Shown: in pieces, positions 8,121-19,412 of the stretch
Numbering within the stretch: the first letter of the stretch is position 1
Layout of the letters: the number at the start of each line of letters is the position of its first letter
DNA from: Cognatundibacterium aquatile
Lineage (GTDB): Bacteria > Pseudomonadota > Gammaproteobacteria > Burkholderiales > Burkholderiaceae_D
DNA length: 64,000 bases
Direction: 5' to 3'
Assembly: GCF_014699135.1 (NCBI RefSeq)
Contig: NZ_JACOFT010000005.1
Location: 288-64,287 of the forward strand
Notes under the pieces: generated by a model
The model's input: only the letters and a program-made list of their open reading frames with translations
What the model was told of the DNA's origin: nothing
Database searches by the model: none
Position numbers and translations under genes: made by a program

Positions 8121-8912
8121 ATGGCAATGGACGTTATTGATTATCAGATTTTCGGCGACGACATGCAGTTTGTCGAAATTGAACTCGACCCGAATGAAGC
8201 GGCAGTCGGTGAAGCCGGTGCGATGTTTTACATGGAAGACGATGTGCAGATGGAGACGATCTTCGGTGACGGCTCTGCAGCACAAAGCGGCATTTTCGGC
8301 AAACTGCTGGGCGCGGGTAAGCGTCTGGTGACCGGCGAATCAATGTTCACGACGGTGTTCATGAACGGCGGCAGACAAAAACGCAAAGTGGCTTTTGGTG
8401 CCGCATATCCCGGCAAAATCATTCCTATGGATCTGGCGCAAATGGGCGGCACTTTGCTGTGTCAGAAAGATGCTTTCCTGTGCGCGGCAAAAGGCGTGGC
8501 GCTCGGCATCGCATTTCAGAAACGTCTGGGCGCAGGTTTCTTTGGGGGTGAAGGTTTTGTACTGCAAAAGCTCGAAGGCGATGGCCTCGCATTTATTCAC
8601 GCCGGTGGTGCGATCATAGAAAAGACTTTGCAACCCGGCCAGACCTTGCGCGTTGATAGCGGTTGCGTGGTCGCCTTTACGCAAGACATCGATTTCGATA
8701 TTCAGTTTGTTGGTGGCGTGAAGACTGCCTTGTTCGGTGGTGAGGGTATGTTCTTCGCGACCTTGCGCGGTCCTGGCAAAGTCTGGTTGCAGTCGCTGCC
8801 ATTATCTCGTCTGGCTAACCGCATTGTCGGTGCGTCTAAAATCGGCGGTGGTAAAGGCGCTGAACAGGGCTCTGTGCTTGGTGGCATTGGCAATCTGTTT
8901 GAGGACGAATAA
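8121..8912 (+). CDS. AIM24 / TIGR00266 family protein
   Basis: 263 residues, beginning [17 protein letters not shown] after AGGAAAATTCATC. The internal pattern ([39 protein letters not shown]-like and a glycine-rich [12 protein letters not shown] tail) is that of the AIM24/TIGR00266 family, a double-stranded beta-helix fold related to tryptophan-attenuation-type proteins. Yeast AIM24 acts in mitochondrial inner-membrane organisation; the bacterial role is unknown. The final residues are Gly-rich. A strong bidirectional terminator follows. Confidence 0.85.
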   Translation: MAMDVIDYQIFGDDMQFVEIELDPNEAAVGEAGAMFYMEDDVQMETIFGDGSAAQSGIFGKLLGAGKRLVTGESMFTTVFMNGGRQKRKVAFGAAYPGKIIPMDLAQMGGTLLCQKDAFLCAAKGVALGIAFQKRLGAGFFGGEGFVLQKLEGDGLAFIHAGGAIIEKTLQPGQTLRVDSGCVVAFTQDIDFDIQFVGGVKTALFGGEGMFFATLRGPGKVWLQSLPLSRLANRIVGASKIGGGKGAEQGSVLGGIGNLFEDE

Positions 8913-8928
8913 ATTGTTCTGACTGAAT

Positions 8929-8968
8929 AAAAAAGCCGCCAGCAGTCTGATCTGCTGGCGGCTTTTTT
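8929..8968. terminator. Bidirectional rho-independent terminator
   Basis: A perfect stem AAAAAGCCGCCAGCAG / CTGCTGGCGGCTTTTT with a six-base loop lies between the convergent AIM24-like and gshA genes. U-runs are available on both strands. Confidence 0.9.
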
Positions 8969-8998
8969 AAGCCTCATCAAATCAGCATCGTCGTTACA

Positions 8999-10591
8999 TC
9001 AGCTTTCGCAGCACAATTGACTGGACGTGCGGGAACGATAATCGGTGATGAATTCATCAAAGCTGCCGGTTTGCGATCGTTCCATTTCTTCCTGTTCGGC
9101 GACCGAGGCTCTGGCCAGTTCTTCGAAGTAGCGGCGCTCTTCTGCGCTTGGCGGGCGGGCACGGAATTGTTCTGCCAGTACCTTGCTTTGTTTCAGAGCA
9201 AACTGATAAAACGAATTATTTTCGGCACGTATCGCGGCTAAAACCTGCGCCGATGGCGTCAGATCGGGGTTTTGTAATTTTTCGCGCTGCACCTGCAGAG
9301 AATCGGCATGCACATGATCGCTGCGTTGTGCATCCAGCAGTGCGGCTACCGGTGCAATTTTTTCCAATAATTCCAGCCCCCAGTTTTGCAGGGAAATTTC
9401 TTGCCCGCCATGACGCAGCATGAGACCAGGGCGGCGTCCTTCTTTGACTGTCAGCGCAAAATTACGGGTATTTTCCTCGCCTTCGGCCTGATTAGTCTGC
9501 GGACTTTCATCCAGCGCACAGAACAATAAAAACGCATCCAGAAAACGCGAGGTTTCCAGATTAATCCCCAGCGGATCAAATGGATTCACATCCATACAAC
9601 GCACTTCAACATATTGCACACCGCGCGCGCAAAGCGCTTCGATAGGGCGCTCGCCGGTACGGATGACGCGTTTCGGGCGTATGGTTGCGTAAAACTCGTT
9701 TTCAATTTGCAGAATGTTGGTATTGATCTGTACCCATTCGCCATTGATTTGGGTGCCGATTTTTTCGTAAGCAGGATAAGGTTTGCGAACAGCGATGGAC
9801 AGGCTGCGCATGTAATCCATCAGGCTGTTATACGGCGGAACCAGGCCGTCCTGTGCGTTATTCTGATAACCCAGATCGCTCATGCGCAGGCTGGTCGCGT
9901 AAGGCAGATACAGCGTATCTTCCGACAGGCTTTGTAACTGATGCGTACGGCCACGCAAAAACGATGTTGCCAACGCTGGCGAGGCACCGAACAGATACAT
10001 CAGCAACCAGCTGTAACGTTTGAAATTGCGGATCATGGCAATGTAATTTTCTGACTGCACGTACATGGCGTCGCCGCTGGTGTTTTCCGCTTTTTGTAAT
10101 ACCTTCCAGATGTTTTCAGAAATCGAATAGTTGTAATGAATACCGGCAATGCATTGCATGCTTTTGCCGTAACGCAATGCCAGGCCACGACGATACACAT
10201 GCTTGATCATGCCGATGTGCGAGTTGCCATACCAAGCGATCTGTATGTCTTTTTCGTCTGGTAACGGACAGGGCATGGACTGGCTCCACAGCATTTCGTT
10301 GCCCAGTTCGGTATAGGCGAAACGGTGAATCTGATCCAGTTTTTCCAATGCCAGCGAGATATCCTGTTCTGCCGGCGTGATGAATTCCATCAGCGACTCG
10401 GCATAGTCGGTTGTGATCTGCGGGTGGGTCAGCGTTGCACCCAATGCGGCCGGGTGTGGCTTCGGCGACAGGTGTCCTTCTGCATCAACGCGCAGGGTTT
10501 CGCGTTCTATACCACGCAAGCCCTGTCCGAGAAGAGGGCGGTACGTGTCGTTATCCAGTAGTGCCAGTCGTCGGTTTAACAAGTTGCTCAC
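8999..10591 (-). CDS. gshA: Glutamate-cysteine ligase, E. coli (class I) type
   Basis: 530 residues, close to the ~518 of E. coli GshA. It catalyses ATP-dependent gamma-glutamylcysteine formation, the first glutathione step. Diagnostic blocks: GLRGIERETLR (Glu/metal site), TDYAESLMEFITP, GNSHIGMIKHVYRRGL, GIHYNYSI, and VQYVEVRCMDVNPF. The start is GTG 10591, six bases after AGAAGGA. A longer frame to 10684 lacks a ribosome-binding site and would add a non-conserved leader. It is not next to gshB; a second, non-homologous ligase sits beside gshB at 57073. Confidence 0.93.
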   Translation of the reverse strand: MSNLLNRRLALLDNDTYRPLLGQGLRGIERETLRVDAEGHLSPKPHPAALGATLTHPQITTDYAESLMEFITPAEQDISLALEKLDQIHRFAYTELGNEMLWSQSMPCPLPDEKDIQIAWYGNSHIGMIKHVYRRGLALRYGKSMQCIAGIHYNYSISENIWKVLQKAENTSGDAMYVQSENYIAMIRNFKRYSWLLMYLFGASPALATSFLRGRTHQLQSLSEDTLYLPYATSLRMSDLGYQNNAQDGLVPPYNSLMDYMRSLSIAVRKPYPAYEKIGTQINGEWVQINTNILQIENEFYATIRPKRVIRTGERPIEALCARGVQYVEVRCMDVNPFDPLGINLETSRFLDAFLLFCALDESPQTNQAEGEENTRNFALTVKEGRRPGLMLRHGGQEISLQNWGLELLEKIAPVAALLDAQRSDHVHADSLQVQREKLQNPDLTPSAQVLAAIRAENNSFYQFALKQSKVLAEQFRARPPSAEERRYFEELARASVAEQEEMERSQTGSFDEFITDYRSRTSSQLCCES

Positions 10592-10879
10592 GAGAATTCC
10601 TTCTAAATTACGGTGTTTTGCATCATCTGCATTAATTTCCGAGCAAGCATAGCCGAAATTTGCATTTGGCATCGTGACCCGCATCAGTGTTTGCTTTTCA
10701 GCGATTGATGAATCTGAAAATAAAAAAGCAAAACATTGTAATTTTGGTTATATTGTAATGATGACGCTGAGAAATTGTACGGTGGATTTATTGCAGGCAT
10801 ATTTTCCCGGGTGGAATCTCTTGTTGAGTCTGTTTTTAGTTCCCGGCCGCCTTAATCATTATTCATGGGGAGTCAGTTG

Positions 10880-11272
10880 ATGCAATTTGCTTACACGATT
10901 ATTTACGTACCTGACGTTGCCGCTTCGCTCAGTTTTTTTGAAAAGGCTTTCGGCTGTCGTCGTCGCTTTTTAGATGATTCAGGCATGTATGGCGAACTCG
11001 ATACCGGTGCAACCAAGCTGGCATTTGCGGTACATGAAATGGGGACTTTTAATTATCCCGGTGGTCATGTTGAAGCCCATCAATCTGCGCAACCACTTGG
11101 TTTTGAAGTCGCTTTTGTCACTGATGATGTGGCGCAGGCACATGCGCACGCTTTGCAGAGCGGTGCCAGAGAACTTTCACCGCCTTCACAGAAACCGTGG
11201 GGACAGACGGTTTCTTACCTACGCTGCCCCGATGGCATCATGGTTGAGTTGTGCACGCCGTTGCCAGACTGA
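10880..11272 (+). CDS. VOC family glyoxalase-like protein
   Basis: 130 residues beginning MQFAYTIIYVPDVAASLSFFEKAFG, the classic start of a glyoxalase-like beta-alpha-beta unit. It ends with YLRCPDGIMVELCTP, which carries the conserved metal-ligand Glu. The ATG at 10880 has GGGAG eight bases upstream and is preferred over the upstream ATG at 10865. A single gene, divergent from gshA; the ~290-base gap is A/T-rich and holds both promoters. Substrate unknown. Confidence 0.88.
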   Translation: MQFAYTIIYVPDVAASLSFFEKAFGCRRRFLDDSGMYGELDTGATKLAFAVHEMGTFNYPGGHVEAHQSAQPLGFEVAFVTDDVAQAHAHALQSGARELSPPSQKPWGQTVSYLRCPDGIMVELCTPLPD

Positions 11273-11379
11273 ATTCGTGAACGACCGACGCAAGGAAGTG
11301 CTTAAAAAACTTGCAGATCTGTGGCGATAGTACAGAATACAGTGCTGTCCTCGTCGTAATTTTTCAGTCGGAGTCCGCC

Positions 11380-11883
11380 ATGATGACCGTGCCTATTGTG
11401 ATCGCGTTTGAAGCCTCGGGTTTTGGCAGAGGCAGTTATCCGGTTGAAGTCGGTTTTTCTCAGCGTCACGGCGAAGGCTGGTGCAGCCTGATCCGGCCAG
11501 AACATGACTGGAATCTGTGGGACGAGATTGCTGCTGGTTTACACCAGATTCCGCGTGAAATTCTGGTGGCGAATGGTAATCCCGTGCGGATGGTTGCCGA
11601 ACAGCTTAATAGCCAACTCGATGGATATACCGTGTACACCGATGGCTGGGTGCATGATTACATCTTGATGGCACGTTTGTTTGAGGCGGCGGCGTGTTCA
11701 CCGAATTTCAGATTAGCCGATCTGCGCGAAATCATTTCACCGCAGCAGGAATCCATGTGGCAGGCAACAAAAATACAGGTTGAGGACGAACTCAATCTGG
11801 CGCGTCATCGTGCCAGCAACGAGGCGCGGATACTGCAATTGACATGGTTACGTACATTTGATGCCTGTCGCATCCTTCATTAA
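11380..11883 (+). CDS. DEDD 3'-5' exonuclease-like protein with altered catalytic residues
   Basis: 167 residues. The N-terminus PIVIAFEASGFGRGSYPVEV has the shape of exonuclease motif I, normally D-F-E-A-S-G, but the Asp is Ala9. Motif II is present (VYTDGWVHD, Asp88). Motif III would be HRASNEARIL, where the usual Asp is Asn147 or Glu148. The fold assignment is by pattern, and two of four metal ligands appear changed, so nuclease activity is doubtful and a binding role is possible. The start ATG 11380 follows CGGAG. It stands alone before the convergent kinase gene. Confidence 0.55.
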   Translation: MMTVPIVIAFEASGFGRGSYPVEVGFSQRHGEGWCSLIRPEHDWNLWDEIAAGLHQIPREILVANGNPVRMVAEQLNSQLDGYTVYTDGWVHDYILMARLFEAAACSPNFRLADLREIISPQQESMWQATKIQVEDELNLARHRASNEARILQLTWLRTFDACRILH

Positions 11884-11963
11884 TGAGCGCAGCGCCCCAT
11901 TTTTTGCAGGCGCGGGTTGTTCAGAAACTAGCCATTTTCCTCCTTTAACATCGGCCTGACAGC

Positions 11964-14900
11964 CTAGATGTCGATTCCATGTATCGCCATTGCTTCCCGC
12001 AACTGATCTGCAGCAGCGGCAAAATTAAAATCATGTATGGCGGATGCAAGTGTAATAAAACGTTCACCGAGAGCCGCCCGCATCAGTGCTTCGTGCTGAT
12101 CAAAGGTATCGCTGCTGGCAAAATCATCCGCCGCAAGTTCTGCGGCGAGACGAATGCTTATTTCACGCAATTCGCCCAGGTCAACAGCCACCGCTGTCTG
12201 TACTGACTCGACTACCGGGAAGCGCTTATCGATTGCGCTAACGAGTTCTGCCAGCGTGCCTGGAACGAGTTTTAGTGTTGCTTGAATTTTCTCCTTCGGC
12301 TCTCTATTCCTGATGGACTGTTCAAGTGACTCGGCCATCGTGCGCAATTCTCCGGCACCAATTTGTCCGCATAAACCTTTGAATGTGTGTGCCAGACGTT
12401 CCGCCAACACCAGATCGCCTTGTGTCATTGCCTCTGTCAGCCGCTCTGGAAAATCTTTCTGGCCGTCACTGAACTTGCGTAGTAAAGACGTGTACAGCGC
12501 TTCTTTTCCCAGCGCGTGATGTAAGCCAGCCTTCACATCAAGCCCGGCAACAGGCGCAATCGTGACAACGTCAGATTGCTTATGTGCAGGTTTGACGGTG
12601 GCGAGAGTCACTTCCCGCAGCGGTTTAATCCAGCGCCACAGGGTCATCCATAACTGATCAGGATCGATAGGTTTGACGAGGTAATCATTCATACCGGCGT
12701 CGATGCAACGGTCACGGTCGCTCGCCATCGCATTGGCTGTCATCGCTATTATCGGCAACGCCGACCACTTTTCCTGCTTGCGAATTTCGCGGGTTGCGGT
12801 GACGCCATCCATGACCGGCATTTGCATATCCATCAGCACCATATCGTAGTCCTTGTCCTGATTGTTCAGCATATTCATCGCAATCGCGCCGTTATCAGCA
12901 ATGTCGACCAGAAACCCAGCCTGATGAAGCAGTTCCATCGCGACTTCCTGATTCAGTTCATTGTCCTCAACCAGTAAGATGCGGGCACCGGTAATCGCTG
13001 CCAGATCGGTTCCTGGCGCCGGATGTTCTGCCGAGCGCAACTGGCTGGTCTGGGTGGTGCCGAGGATGCGCATTGCGGTGTCGAACAAGAGTGACGAAGT
13101 CACAGGCTTGATCAGAACATCATCGATTCTTGCATCGTCCGCAGCCTTCATAACTTCGTCGCGACCATAGGCTGTGATCATCACCATGTGCGGCGCATTT
13201 ATCGGCATGCTGCCGCTGATTTTCCTGGCGGTGGCAATCCCGTCCAGACCGGGCATCTGCCAGTCAAGAAACACAATTTCATAGGGCTCGCCTGCGTTTG
13301 CGGCGCGTACAATTTCGGCGATACCGGCTAACCCTGAAGGCGCGAGTGAAACAACAAACGACATGTTGCTTAACATGTCGCCAATCACTTCGCGGGCGTG
13401 ATCGTTGTCATCAATCACCAATACGCGGCGGCCACGCAGATCCGGTGTTGGCAGTAATTGTTGTTGCTTCCCCTCGCGATGACCAAGCGGTACGGTGAAC
13501 CAGAACGTGGAGCCTGTTCCCAGTTTGCTGTCGACGCCAACCTCGCCGCCCATCAGGCTGACTAGTTGGCGTGAGATGGCAAGACCCAAGCCAGTGCCGC
13601 CATACTTGCGGGTTGTGGAGGAGTCGGCTTGCTCAAAACTTTGAAATAAGCGATTACGTTGTTCTTCATCCAGACCGATGCCTGTGTCGCTGACTGAAAA
13701 ATTGAGAATGAGCTCACGGGACGAAGCACGCGCAACGGCCACCCGGATAGCGATATTGCCCTGCTCAGTAAACTTGACCGCATTATTGGCATAGTTAATC
13801 AGCACCTGACCGATACGCAATGGATCTCCGATCAGGCTGTGAGGAACGTCTGCATCAATTTCCAAAATCAGTTCGAGGTTTTTGGCGGCTGCTTTTTCGG
13901 AAATTAACCCGATCACATTTTCTAATACCTGATCCAGCTCGAAATCGATGGATTCGACGGTCATCTTGCCAGCCTCTATCTTCGACAGATCCAGAATGTC
14001 GTTGATGATGCCGAGCAGATGCTGGCTCGACCACTGTATCTTTTTCATGTAATCGCGCTGGCGTGGTGTCAATTCAGTCTTCATTGCCAGATGTGACATC
14101 CCGATAATCGCATTCATTGGTGTGCGGATTTCATGACTCATGTTGGCGAGAAAATCTGATTTCATGCGCACTGCGTTTTCAGCCAGGGTTTTGGCTGCGC
14201 GCATTTGTTCTGTGGCGGCACGTTCGGCGGTAACGTCCTCGAAGACCACAACGTTGCCGCGCGTCGGATCCGCCGGATCAATGGCCCGGCTGAAGGTACG
14301 GCACCAAAGCGAGCTGCCATCTTTGCGTAACAGATTCATCTCGCGGACATCGATTTTTCCATGCAGGATGTTCGGATAAATCTGATTGCCTGCGTTAATG
14401 TAGGCATTGTCATCATGGAACCAGATGCGGGTTGATTGTCCGATTTGTTCGCCGAAGGCATATCTCAACATTTCATCCATGCGCCGGTTGCAGCGCATGA
14501 TGATTCTGTTTTTGAGCAAGACAATTCCGGTACTCGCCGCATCAAACAGCGCGTCCCGCTCGTGTATCGTGGTATTCAATTCGGCGGTTCGTATCTCTAT
14601 CAGTTGCTCAAGGTGTTCACGATGACGTTCAAGTTCATCAAGCATCGCCTTTTTCTCGGTGATGTCTTCCTTGATTGCAAGATAGTGCGTTATTTCGCCA
14701 TCGGGTTGACGTATTGGTGCAATGTTGGCGAACTCCACATATTCGCTTTGATCTTTGCGCCGGTTGACGAGCTCGCCGCGCCAGATTTCACCGCGCGAAA
14801 GCGTCGTCCACATGTCGTCGTAGGTTGACTGTGGTGTACGCCCGGATTTGAGGACGCGTGGATTGATGCCGATGGCTTCTTCTTTTGTGTATCCGGTGTT

Positions 14901-16940
14901 GCGCTGAAAAGCATCATTGACATATTCGATTCTGGCATTGATATCGGTAATGACGATACTGTCCGGGCTTTGCTCGACCGCAAGAATCAATTTACGCAAT
15001 TGATTTTCCTGTTGCTTCCTGACGGTAATATCCTCTTTGATCGCAACATAATGGGAAATACTGTCATCCGGCTGGCGTAGCGGCACAATAATCGCCGCTT
15101 CTATCTGTTCCCGCCCCGCGCGATCGAGGTTGATGAATTCGCCATGCCATGTCGTGCCGTTTGTCAGCGCCTGCCACATGGAATCATAGACTGTCGCCGT
15201 TGTTTTGCCTGACTTAAGCAAGCGGGGATTTTTTCCGATCACATCTTCGCGTGTGTAACCGGTATTGCGGGTGAATGCATCATTCACATACTCGATGCGG
15301 CAATCCAGATCGGTGATGATGATGGAGTTGGGGCTTTGTTCAATGACCAGCGACAGTTTTCGTATTTCTGCCGCGACTGCCTTCTCAGCAGTAATATCGC
15401 GCCAGATCGCCACCAGATAGTCGCGCTCTTTTTGCCGAATTGCCTTGACGTTGACACGAACCTCGATGACCGTGCCATCTTTGCGCCGGTGACGATTTTC
15501 GAACTCCACTCGACCGTGGTCTGCGACGTTTTGCCTGAGTTCGGCGAATTTTTCTTCAGTGTCCATCGTTGCCTGCGTATCCGTCACGCGCATGCTGAGC
15601 ATTTCTTCGTGCGTATAACCCAGCAGTTTGCAGCTCGTTGCATTTGCTTCGATAAAGCGCAGGGTTTCCATGTCCACGAGTTCAATGGCATCCGGCGCTT
15701 CAGCAATGACAGTGTCAATCAGCGCCTGCCGGTCCGCTTCCTTGGCTGCGATACGGTGCCGCTCGACGGCAGCGGCCATGTGGGGCGCGATGGCTTCCAG
15801 CAGGCTCTGTTCTTCGGGAATGAACGGCGCTCCCGCATCGACAGGCAGCGCTGCGGTATAGACGACGGAGACCCGCGCATTTTGCCCCTGGATTCCGATG
15901 AAAGAGGCACTCAGGCGCTTCCCTGAGGCTTGCTTACCGTAATGCTTGTCACCGCAATCGATGAATCCTGTTGCCATATCAGGAAAGCGCATCGCCGCTG
16001 GCAGCCGCGCTGCGACTAAATCAAACATACTCTCAATCGCGATGTCGTCGCGGACAGTGATACGCAAGATATCGAACAGACATGAAAGCTCTTTCATGCG
16101 CTCACCAAGATCATACTGCGCCTGGCGGTGTGCCAGACTGGTCTCTCGAAAGGCAAGCACAGCACGCGCCAGATCACCCAGCAGATTGCCTCTTTTTTCT
16201 GCGATGACTTGTACGTCTGGCAGCGATTTCGGGGTCAGAACACCTTCTGATAAACCATCCAGAGCAGACGTCAGCATCGACAAGCGACCAGTCAGACGCA
16301 TGATCAGGCGTAGCCATATCACGATCAGCATCAGTATCAACAAGCCGCCGATCACAACGTTCTGGATCGCATGTGTCTGAAAGTTTTTTTCCCGTGTTGC
16401 ACTGCGCTGTGCCATCTGATCGTTGAGGTTGGCCGCGACGATGCGCACTTGTTGCGAGATATGTTGCTGACTGAGGGTTGCCTGATACGTATGGCTCATC
16501 GCACTGGACGTATCGGTTACGGCCAACTTTGTCGCCACAAGGACGGCATCGCGATAATCCTGAAAATTTTTCTGCAAATCCCTTAGGTTCTTCTCATCCA
16601 CCGCTTCTTTTGCTGCTACCAGCTGTTGTTCCATTTCGGTCAACTGGTTTGCCAGTTGCTGATGTATACGGTTGGCAACCGCCTCATCAATCTTTTGCAA
16701 ACGGGCTTGCTCTATCAGCGTGGCGAGCTGAACCTGAATCGCTGTGATGCCATTGTTGATATTTCTGTTGAGCTTCAGTTTTCTTTGATCCTCGGCTGTT
16801 TCGGCAATCGAGGTCTGATGTTCCTTGTTTAGTTCGCGGAAGGACAGCAGATTAAGCGTGCCTGCCAACAGCACAAACAGTGCTACCGGCAAAAAAAAGC
16901 CCATTATGTAAGGTAGCATCGGGCTACGTAAAAGCTTCAT
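11964..16940 (-). CDS. Hybrid sensor histidine kinase with GAF, multiple PAS, two REC and HPt domains
   Basis: About 1,658 residues. Order: membrane helix ~8-35, periplasmic helical sensor ~40-190, second membrane helix ~195-215, HAMP-like linker, GAF-like region ~290-400, at least four PAS units (~400-880; two carry NTGYT and RLLKSG/RVLKSG, a third SCKLLGYT), HisKA with His936 in SHEIRTPMN, HATPase, receiver 1 with Asp1226, receiver 2 with Asp1371 ([10 protein letters not shown]), and a C-terminal HPt with His1518 (AHTFKGLCG). All phosphorelay residues are present. I choose ATG 16940 because AGGA lies six bases upstream; ATG 16958 has no ribosome-binding site. A REC-HD-GYP gene lies 146 bases upstream on the same strand and is a likely output partner. 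Confidence 0.93.
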   Translation of the reverse strand: MKLLRSPMLPYIMGFFLPVALFVLLAGTLNLLSFRELNKEHQTSIAETAEDQRKLKLNRNINNGITAIQVQLATLIEQARLQKIDEAVANRIHQQLANQLTEMEQQLVAAKEAVDEKNLRDLQKNFQDYRDAVLVATKLAVTDTSSAMSHTYQATLSQQHISQQVRIVAANLNDQMAQRSATREKNFQTHAIQNVVIGGLLILMLIVIWLRLIMRLTGRLSMLTSALDGLSEGVLTPKSLPDVQVIAEKRGNLLGDLARAVLAFRETSLAHRQAQYDLGERMKELSCLFDILRITVRDDIAIESMFDLVAARLPAAMRFPDMATGFIDCGDKHYGKQASGKRLSASFIGIQGQNARVSVVYTAALPVDAGAPFIPEEQSLLEAIAPHMAAAVERHRIAAKEADRQALIDTVIAEAPDAIELVDMETLRFIEANATSCKLLGYTHEEMLSMRVTDTQATMDTEEKFAELRQNVADHGRVEFENRHRRKDGTVIEVRVNVKAIRQKERDYLVAIWRDITAEKAVAAEIRKLSLVIEQSPNSIIITDLDCRIEYVNDAFTRNTGYTREDVIGKNPRLLKSGKTTATVYDSMWQALTNGTTWHGEFINLDRAGREQIEAAIIVPLRQPDDSISHYVAIKEDITVRKQQENQLRKLILAVEQSPDSIVITDINARIEYVNDAFQRNTGYTKEEAIGINPRVLKSGRTPQSTYDDMWTTLSRGEIWRGELVNRRKDQSEYVEFANIAPIRQPDGEITHYLAIKEDITEKKAMLDELERHREHLEQLIEIRTAELNTTIHERDALFDAASTGIVLLKNRIIMRCNRRMDEMLRYAFGEQIGQSTRIWFHDDNAYINAGNQIYPNILHGKIDVREMNLLRKDGSSLWCRTFSRAIDPADPTRGNVVVFEDVTAERAATEQMRAAKTLAENAVRMKSDFLANMSHEIRTPMNAIIGMSHLAMKTELTPRQRDYMKKIQWSSQHLLGIINDILDLSKIEAGKMTVESIDFELDQVLENVIGLISEKAAAKNLELILEIDADVPHSLIGDPLRIGQVLINYANNAVKFTEQGNIAIRVAVARASSRELILNFSVSDTGIGLDEEQRNRLFQSFEQADSSTTRKYGGTGLGLAISRQLVSLMGGEVGVDSKLGTGSTFWFTVPLGHREGKQQQLLPTPDLRGRRVLVIDDNDHAREVIGDMLSNMSFVVSLAPSGLAGIAEIVRAANAGEPYEIVFLDWQMPGLDGIATARKISGSMPINAPHMVMITAYGRDEVMKAADDARIDDVLIKPVTSSLLFDTAMRILGTTQTSQLRSAEHPAPGTDLAAITGARILLVEDNELNQEVAMELLHQAGFLVDIADNGAIAMNMLNNQDKDYDMVLMDMQMPVMDGVTATREIRKQEKWSALPIIAMTANAMASDRDRCIDAGMNDYLVKPIDPDQLWMTLWRWIKPLREVTLATVKPAHKQSDVVTIAPVAGLDVKAGLHHALGKEALYTSLLRKFSDGQKDFPERLTEAMTQGDLVLAERLAHTFKGLCGQIGAGELRTMAESLEQSIRNREPKEKIQATLKLVPGTLAELVSAIDKRFPVVESVQTAVAVDLGELREISIRLAAELAADDFASSDTFDQHEALMRAALGERFITLASAIHDFNFAAAADQLREAMAIHGIDI

Positions 16941-17086
16941 TTGTAATCCTGACGTCATTGATGAAATGTTTCAGCACTTACCGCAATCCCGACAAACTCT
17001 GTGGTGTTGCCCTATGACCGACCGCCGCGACTAATCTGAGTGATGGCCGGTGTTGTCGGATAAATTTTCGTTGAAGTCTTTCTGAC

Positions 17087-18259
17087 TCAGCTGTGCTCTG
17101 TGACAGGGTCAGCGTATCGCGCAGCAATCTCGGCAAAGCGCTCGCGGCAAGCGACAAAAGCATCAACGACCGCTGGATCAAAGTGCTTGCCCCGGCCATC
17201 CAGGATGATTTTTGTTGTCTCGTCGAGCGTCATTGGTGGTTTGTAAACACGGCGTGTCATCAGTGCATCAAAGACATCTGCCAGCGCCATCAGGCGTGCC
17301 GACACCGGAATCGCGTCACCGGCAAGACCGGCGGGATAGCCGCTGCCATCCCATTTTTCCTGATGACTCAGAGAAATTTCGCGAGCTACCTTGAGAAACG
17401 CAAACGCACTACCTGCAATTTCTTCGATAGCGTCGTCCGCACCAGCTAATGCCTGCTCCATTGCCTTGGTAATCGCATCGGCACCGATCGTCGTATGTGT
17501 TTTCATGATCTCGAATTCCTCCACGGTGAGACGACCCGGTTTGAGGAGGATTGCATCCGGTATGCCAACCTTGCCTAGATCGTGCAGCGGCGCTGCTTTG
17601 ACAATCATGTTAAGTCTGGGGCCTGCCAGCGCATCGCGGAAACGTTCGTGCTCAGCCAGATTTCGTGCCAGCAAATCCACGTATATCTGGGTCCGCACGA
17701 TGTGCTGCCCAGTCTCGTTATCACGTGCTTCAGCAAGACAGGCGAGTGCCCGCACACTCAAATCCTGTATCAGCAGGTTTTCGCGCATACGGCGTGCCAC
17801 CTCGCGTTCTAGCCAGTCGTTTTCATTGGCAAGGCGATCGCGTGCGCGCTTAAGTTCCAGTTGCGTATGAACGCGCGCCAACACAATAGAAGGATTGAAC
17901 GGCTTGGTAATGTAATCAACCGCACCGAGTTCGAGGCCAAATTCTTCGTTTTCCGCAGTCGCCATGGCGGTGATGAAGATGACGGGTATATTTTTTGTAT
18001 TTCCGTTAGCGCGCAGATGGCGCAATACTTCGTAGCCATTCATTCCGGGCATCATCACGTCCAGCAGAATGAGATCAGGGCGAGGGTCAGAGTCGGCTGC
18101 ATGCAAAGCCCGTTCACCGGAGTTGGCGGCACGGATGTGGTAGTCCTGTTTCAGGAGTTCGCCCAGCACTTTGATGTTTTGTGGAGTATCGTCGACGATC
18201 AGAATGGTGGTGGGTGACGCAGAGTCCGAAAGGGAACTTTGCGGTATGCTTTCATGCAT
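17087..18259 (-). CDS. Response regulator with HD-GYP phosphodiesterase output (RpfG-like)
   Basis: 390 residues. An N-terminal receiver (ILIVDDTPQNIKVL, phospho-acceptor Asp in LILLDVMMPG) is followed by a coiled linker and an HD-GYP domain containing HDLGKVGIPD and the GYP signature in GSGYPAGL. HD-GYP enzymes hydrolyse cyclic di-GMP, so this gene should lower c-di-GMP on phosphorylation. It is read in the same direction as the hybrid kinase at 11964 and probably shares its pathway. Other c-di-GMP genes in the window are EAL (37843), GGDEF (53043) and PilZ (31458). No good ribosome-binding site is visible at ATG 18259. Confidence 0.92.
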   Translation of the reverse strand: MHESIPQSSLSDSASPTTILIVDDTPQNIKVLGELLKQDYHIRAANSGERALHAADSDPRPDLILLDVMMPGMNGYEVLRHLRANGNTKNIPVIFITAMATAENEEFGLELGAVDYITKPFNPSIVLARVHTQLELKRARDRLANENDWLEREVARRMRENLLIQDLSVRALACLAEARDNETGQHIVRTQIYVDLLARNLAEHERFRDALAGPRLNMIVKAAPLHDLGKVGIPDAILLKPGRLTVEEFEIMKTHTTIGADAITKAMEQALAGADDAIEEIAGSAFAFLKVAREISLSHQEKWDGSGYPAGLAGDAIPVSARLMALADVFDALMTRRVYKPPMTLDETTKIILDGRGKHFDPAVVDAFVACRERFAEIAARYADPVTEHS

Positions 18260-18571
18260 GACATTATTCTCTTATTGTGACTGGCGATTGTAGGAGTCCC
18301 GAATTCAGTATATCTGAGATGCTTTGGTCTGGAAAGCGGTGCATCCGCAGCGTTTTATCGTATGTCCAGACTGCCTTTGATGTTGATGCGCAAGACATTT
18401 TTTCGCTGTATGTTTTCCCATCGGCATGAATATTTTCTCCCCTCCTGTCTGCCGTTTCTGCATTTCATTCCTGGGTTTTGACACGCTGTCGCATGGCCAT
18501 CGCTTCGTGTTGAATAAATCCGTATTCTGTTTCCATCGTATCCGGAAACAGAATCAGGGAGGGAACATAGC
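18260..18571. other. Divergent intergenic region
   Basis: 312 bases between the HD-GYP gene (minus) and the DUF1700 gene (plus). It should contain both promoters. No operator or hairpin was recognised. Notably no PadR-type regulator gene is present, although DUF1700 genes often follow one. Confidence 0.4.
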
Positions 18572-19330
18572 ATGACTAAAACCGATTATATGAATGCACT
18601 CAAGCTGGCTCTGCAAGATTTGCCGGGAGATATTCAGGAAGAACTGTTGTGGACGTATGAGGGAAAGTTTATTGATGGCATGGTTGCAGGAAAAAGTGAG
18701 CAGGAAGTCATTGCCCAGTTACCGACACCAGCGTTGGTTGCCATCCAGCAAAAAGCAGCAATACATCTTCGTCAGTTTAAAAACAAAGTCAGCGTCGGTA
18801 ACCTCGCACGCTTAATTGTTGCTTTGTTTGGACTGATGATTTTCAATCTGCTGATGCTGATTCCTGCGCTGTTCTGTTTCGCCATGTTAAGCAGTGCTTT
18901 TATTACGGCATTGTCTTTGTATTTCGCTGGCATTTTACTGACCGCCGGCGGTATTACAGGCGTTGATGAATTGCATATCCATGACACGCCGTATCAGCTT
19001 GTTGTTGATCACTCGCCTGCGACTGCAGATCGTCAGATAGATAAGCAAGCCCGGGTGGATATTTCAGCGTCCGGGATTCAGGTCAACGGTGAATCTGTTG
19101 CGGAAGATGAGCAGCAGACAAAACGACTCCGGATCGCGGAGCCGGTCGATATCCAGATTAATCTCGGCAAACAAGTTGATCTCTACGATGTATTCAAAGG
19201 CATTGGCATGATCATAGGATCGGTGGCTTTGCTGATGTTGAGTATGTTTCTGACCGGGCTTAGTTTCCGTGGATTCAGACAGTATCTGCGCTGGAATTTT
19301 TCGCAACTCAGACTCACCCCAGCGACCTGA
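18572..19330 (+). CDS. DUF1700 family membrane protein
   Basis: 252 residues. The N-terminal segment (MTKTDYMNALKLALQDLPGDIQEELLWTYEGKF) is the typical DUF1700 head, a small helical module resembling a protein-protein adaptor. Two or three membrane helices follow at ~78-130, then a hydrophilic region and a last helix at ~208-228. The start has GGAGGGAA upstream. The GIN-domain gene is 82 bases downstream in the same direction, a pairing seen in other bacteria where a DUF1700 protein accompanies an adhesin-like beta-helix protein. Function unknown. Confidence 0.75.
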   Translation: MTKTDYMNALKLALQDLPGDIQEELLWTYEGKFIDGMVAGKSEQEVIAQLPTPALVAIQQKAAIHLRQFKNKVSVGNLARLIVALFGLMIFNLLMLIPALFCFAMLSSAFITALSLYFAGILLTAGGITGVDELHIHDTPYQLVVDHSPATADRQIDKQARVDISASGIQVNGESVAEDEQQTKRLRIAEPVDIQINLGKQVDLYDVFKGIGMIIGSVALLMLSMFLTGLSFRGFRQYLRWNFSQLRLTPAT

Positions 19331-19412
19331 GTCAAAGCGAAAACTGATGAATATCATTCCACCGTTACTGTTACTAACAGCGATTAACCAGAACGACTGA
19401 AAGGATTAGGAA

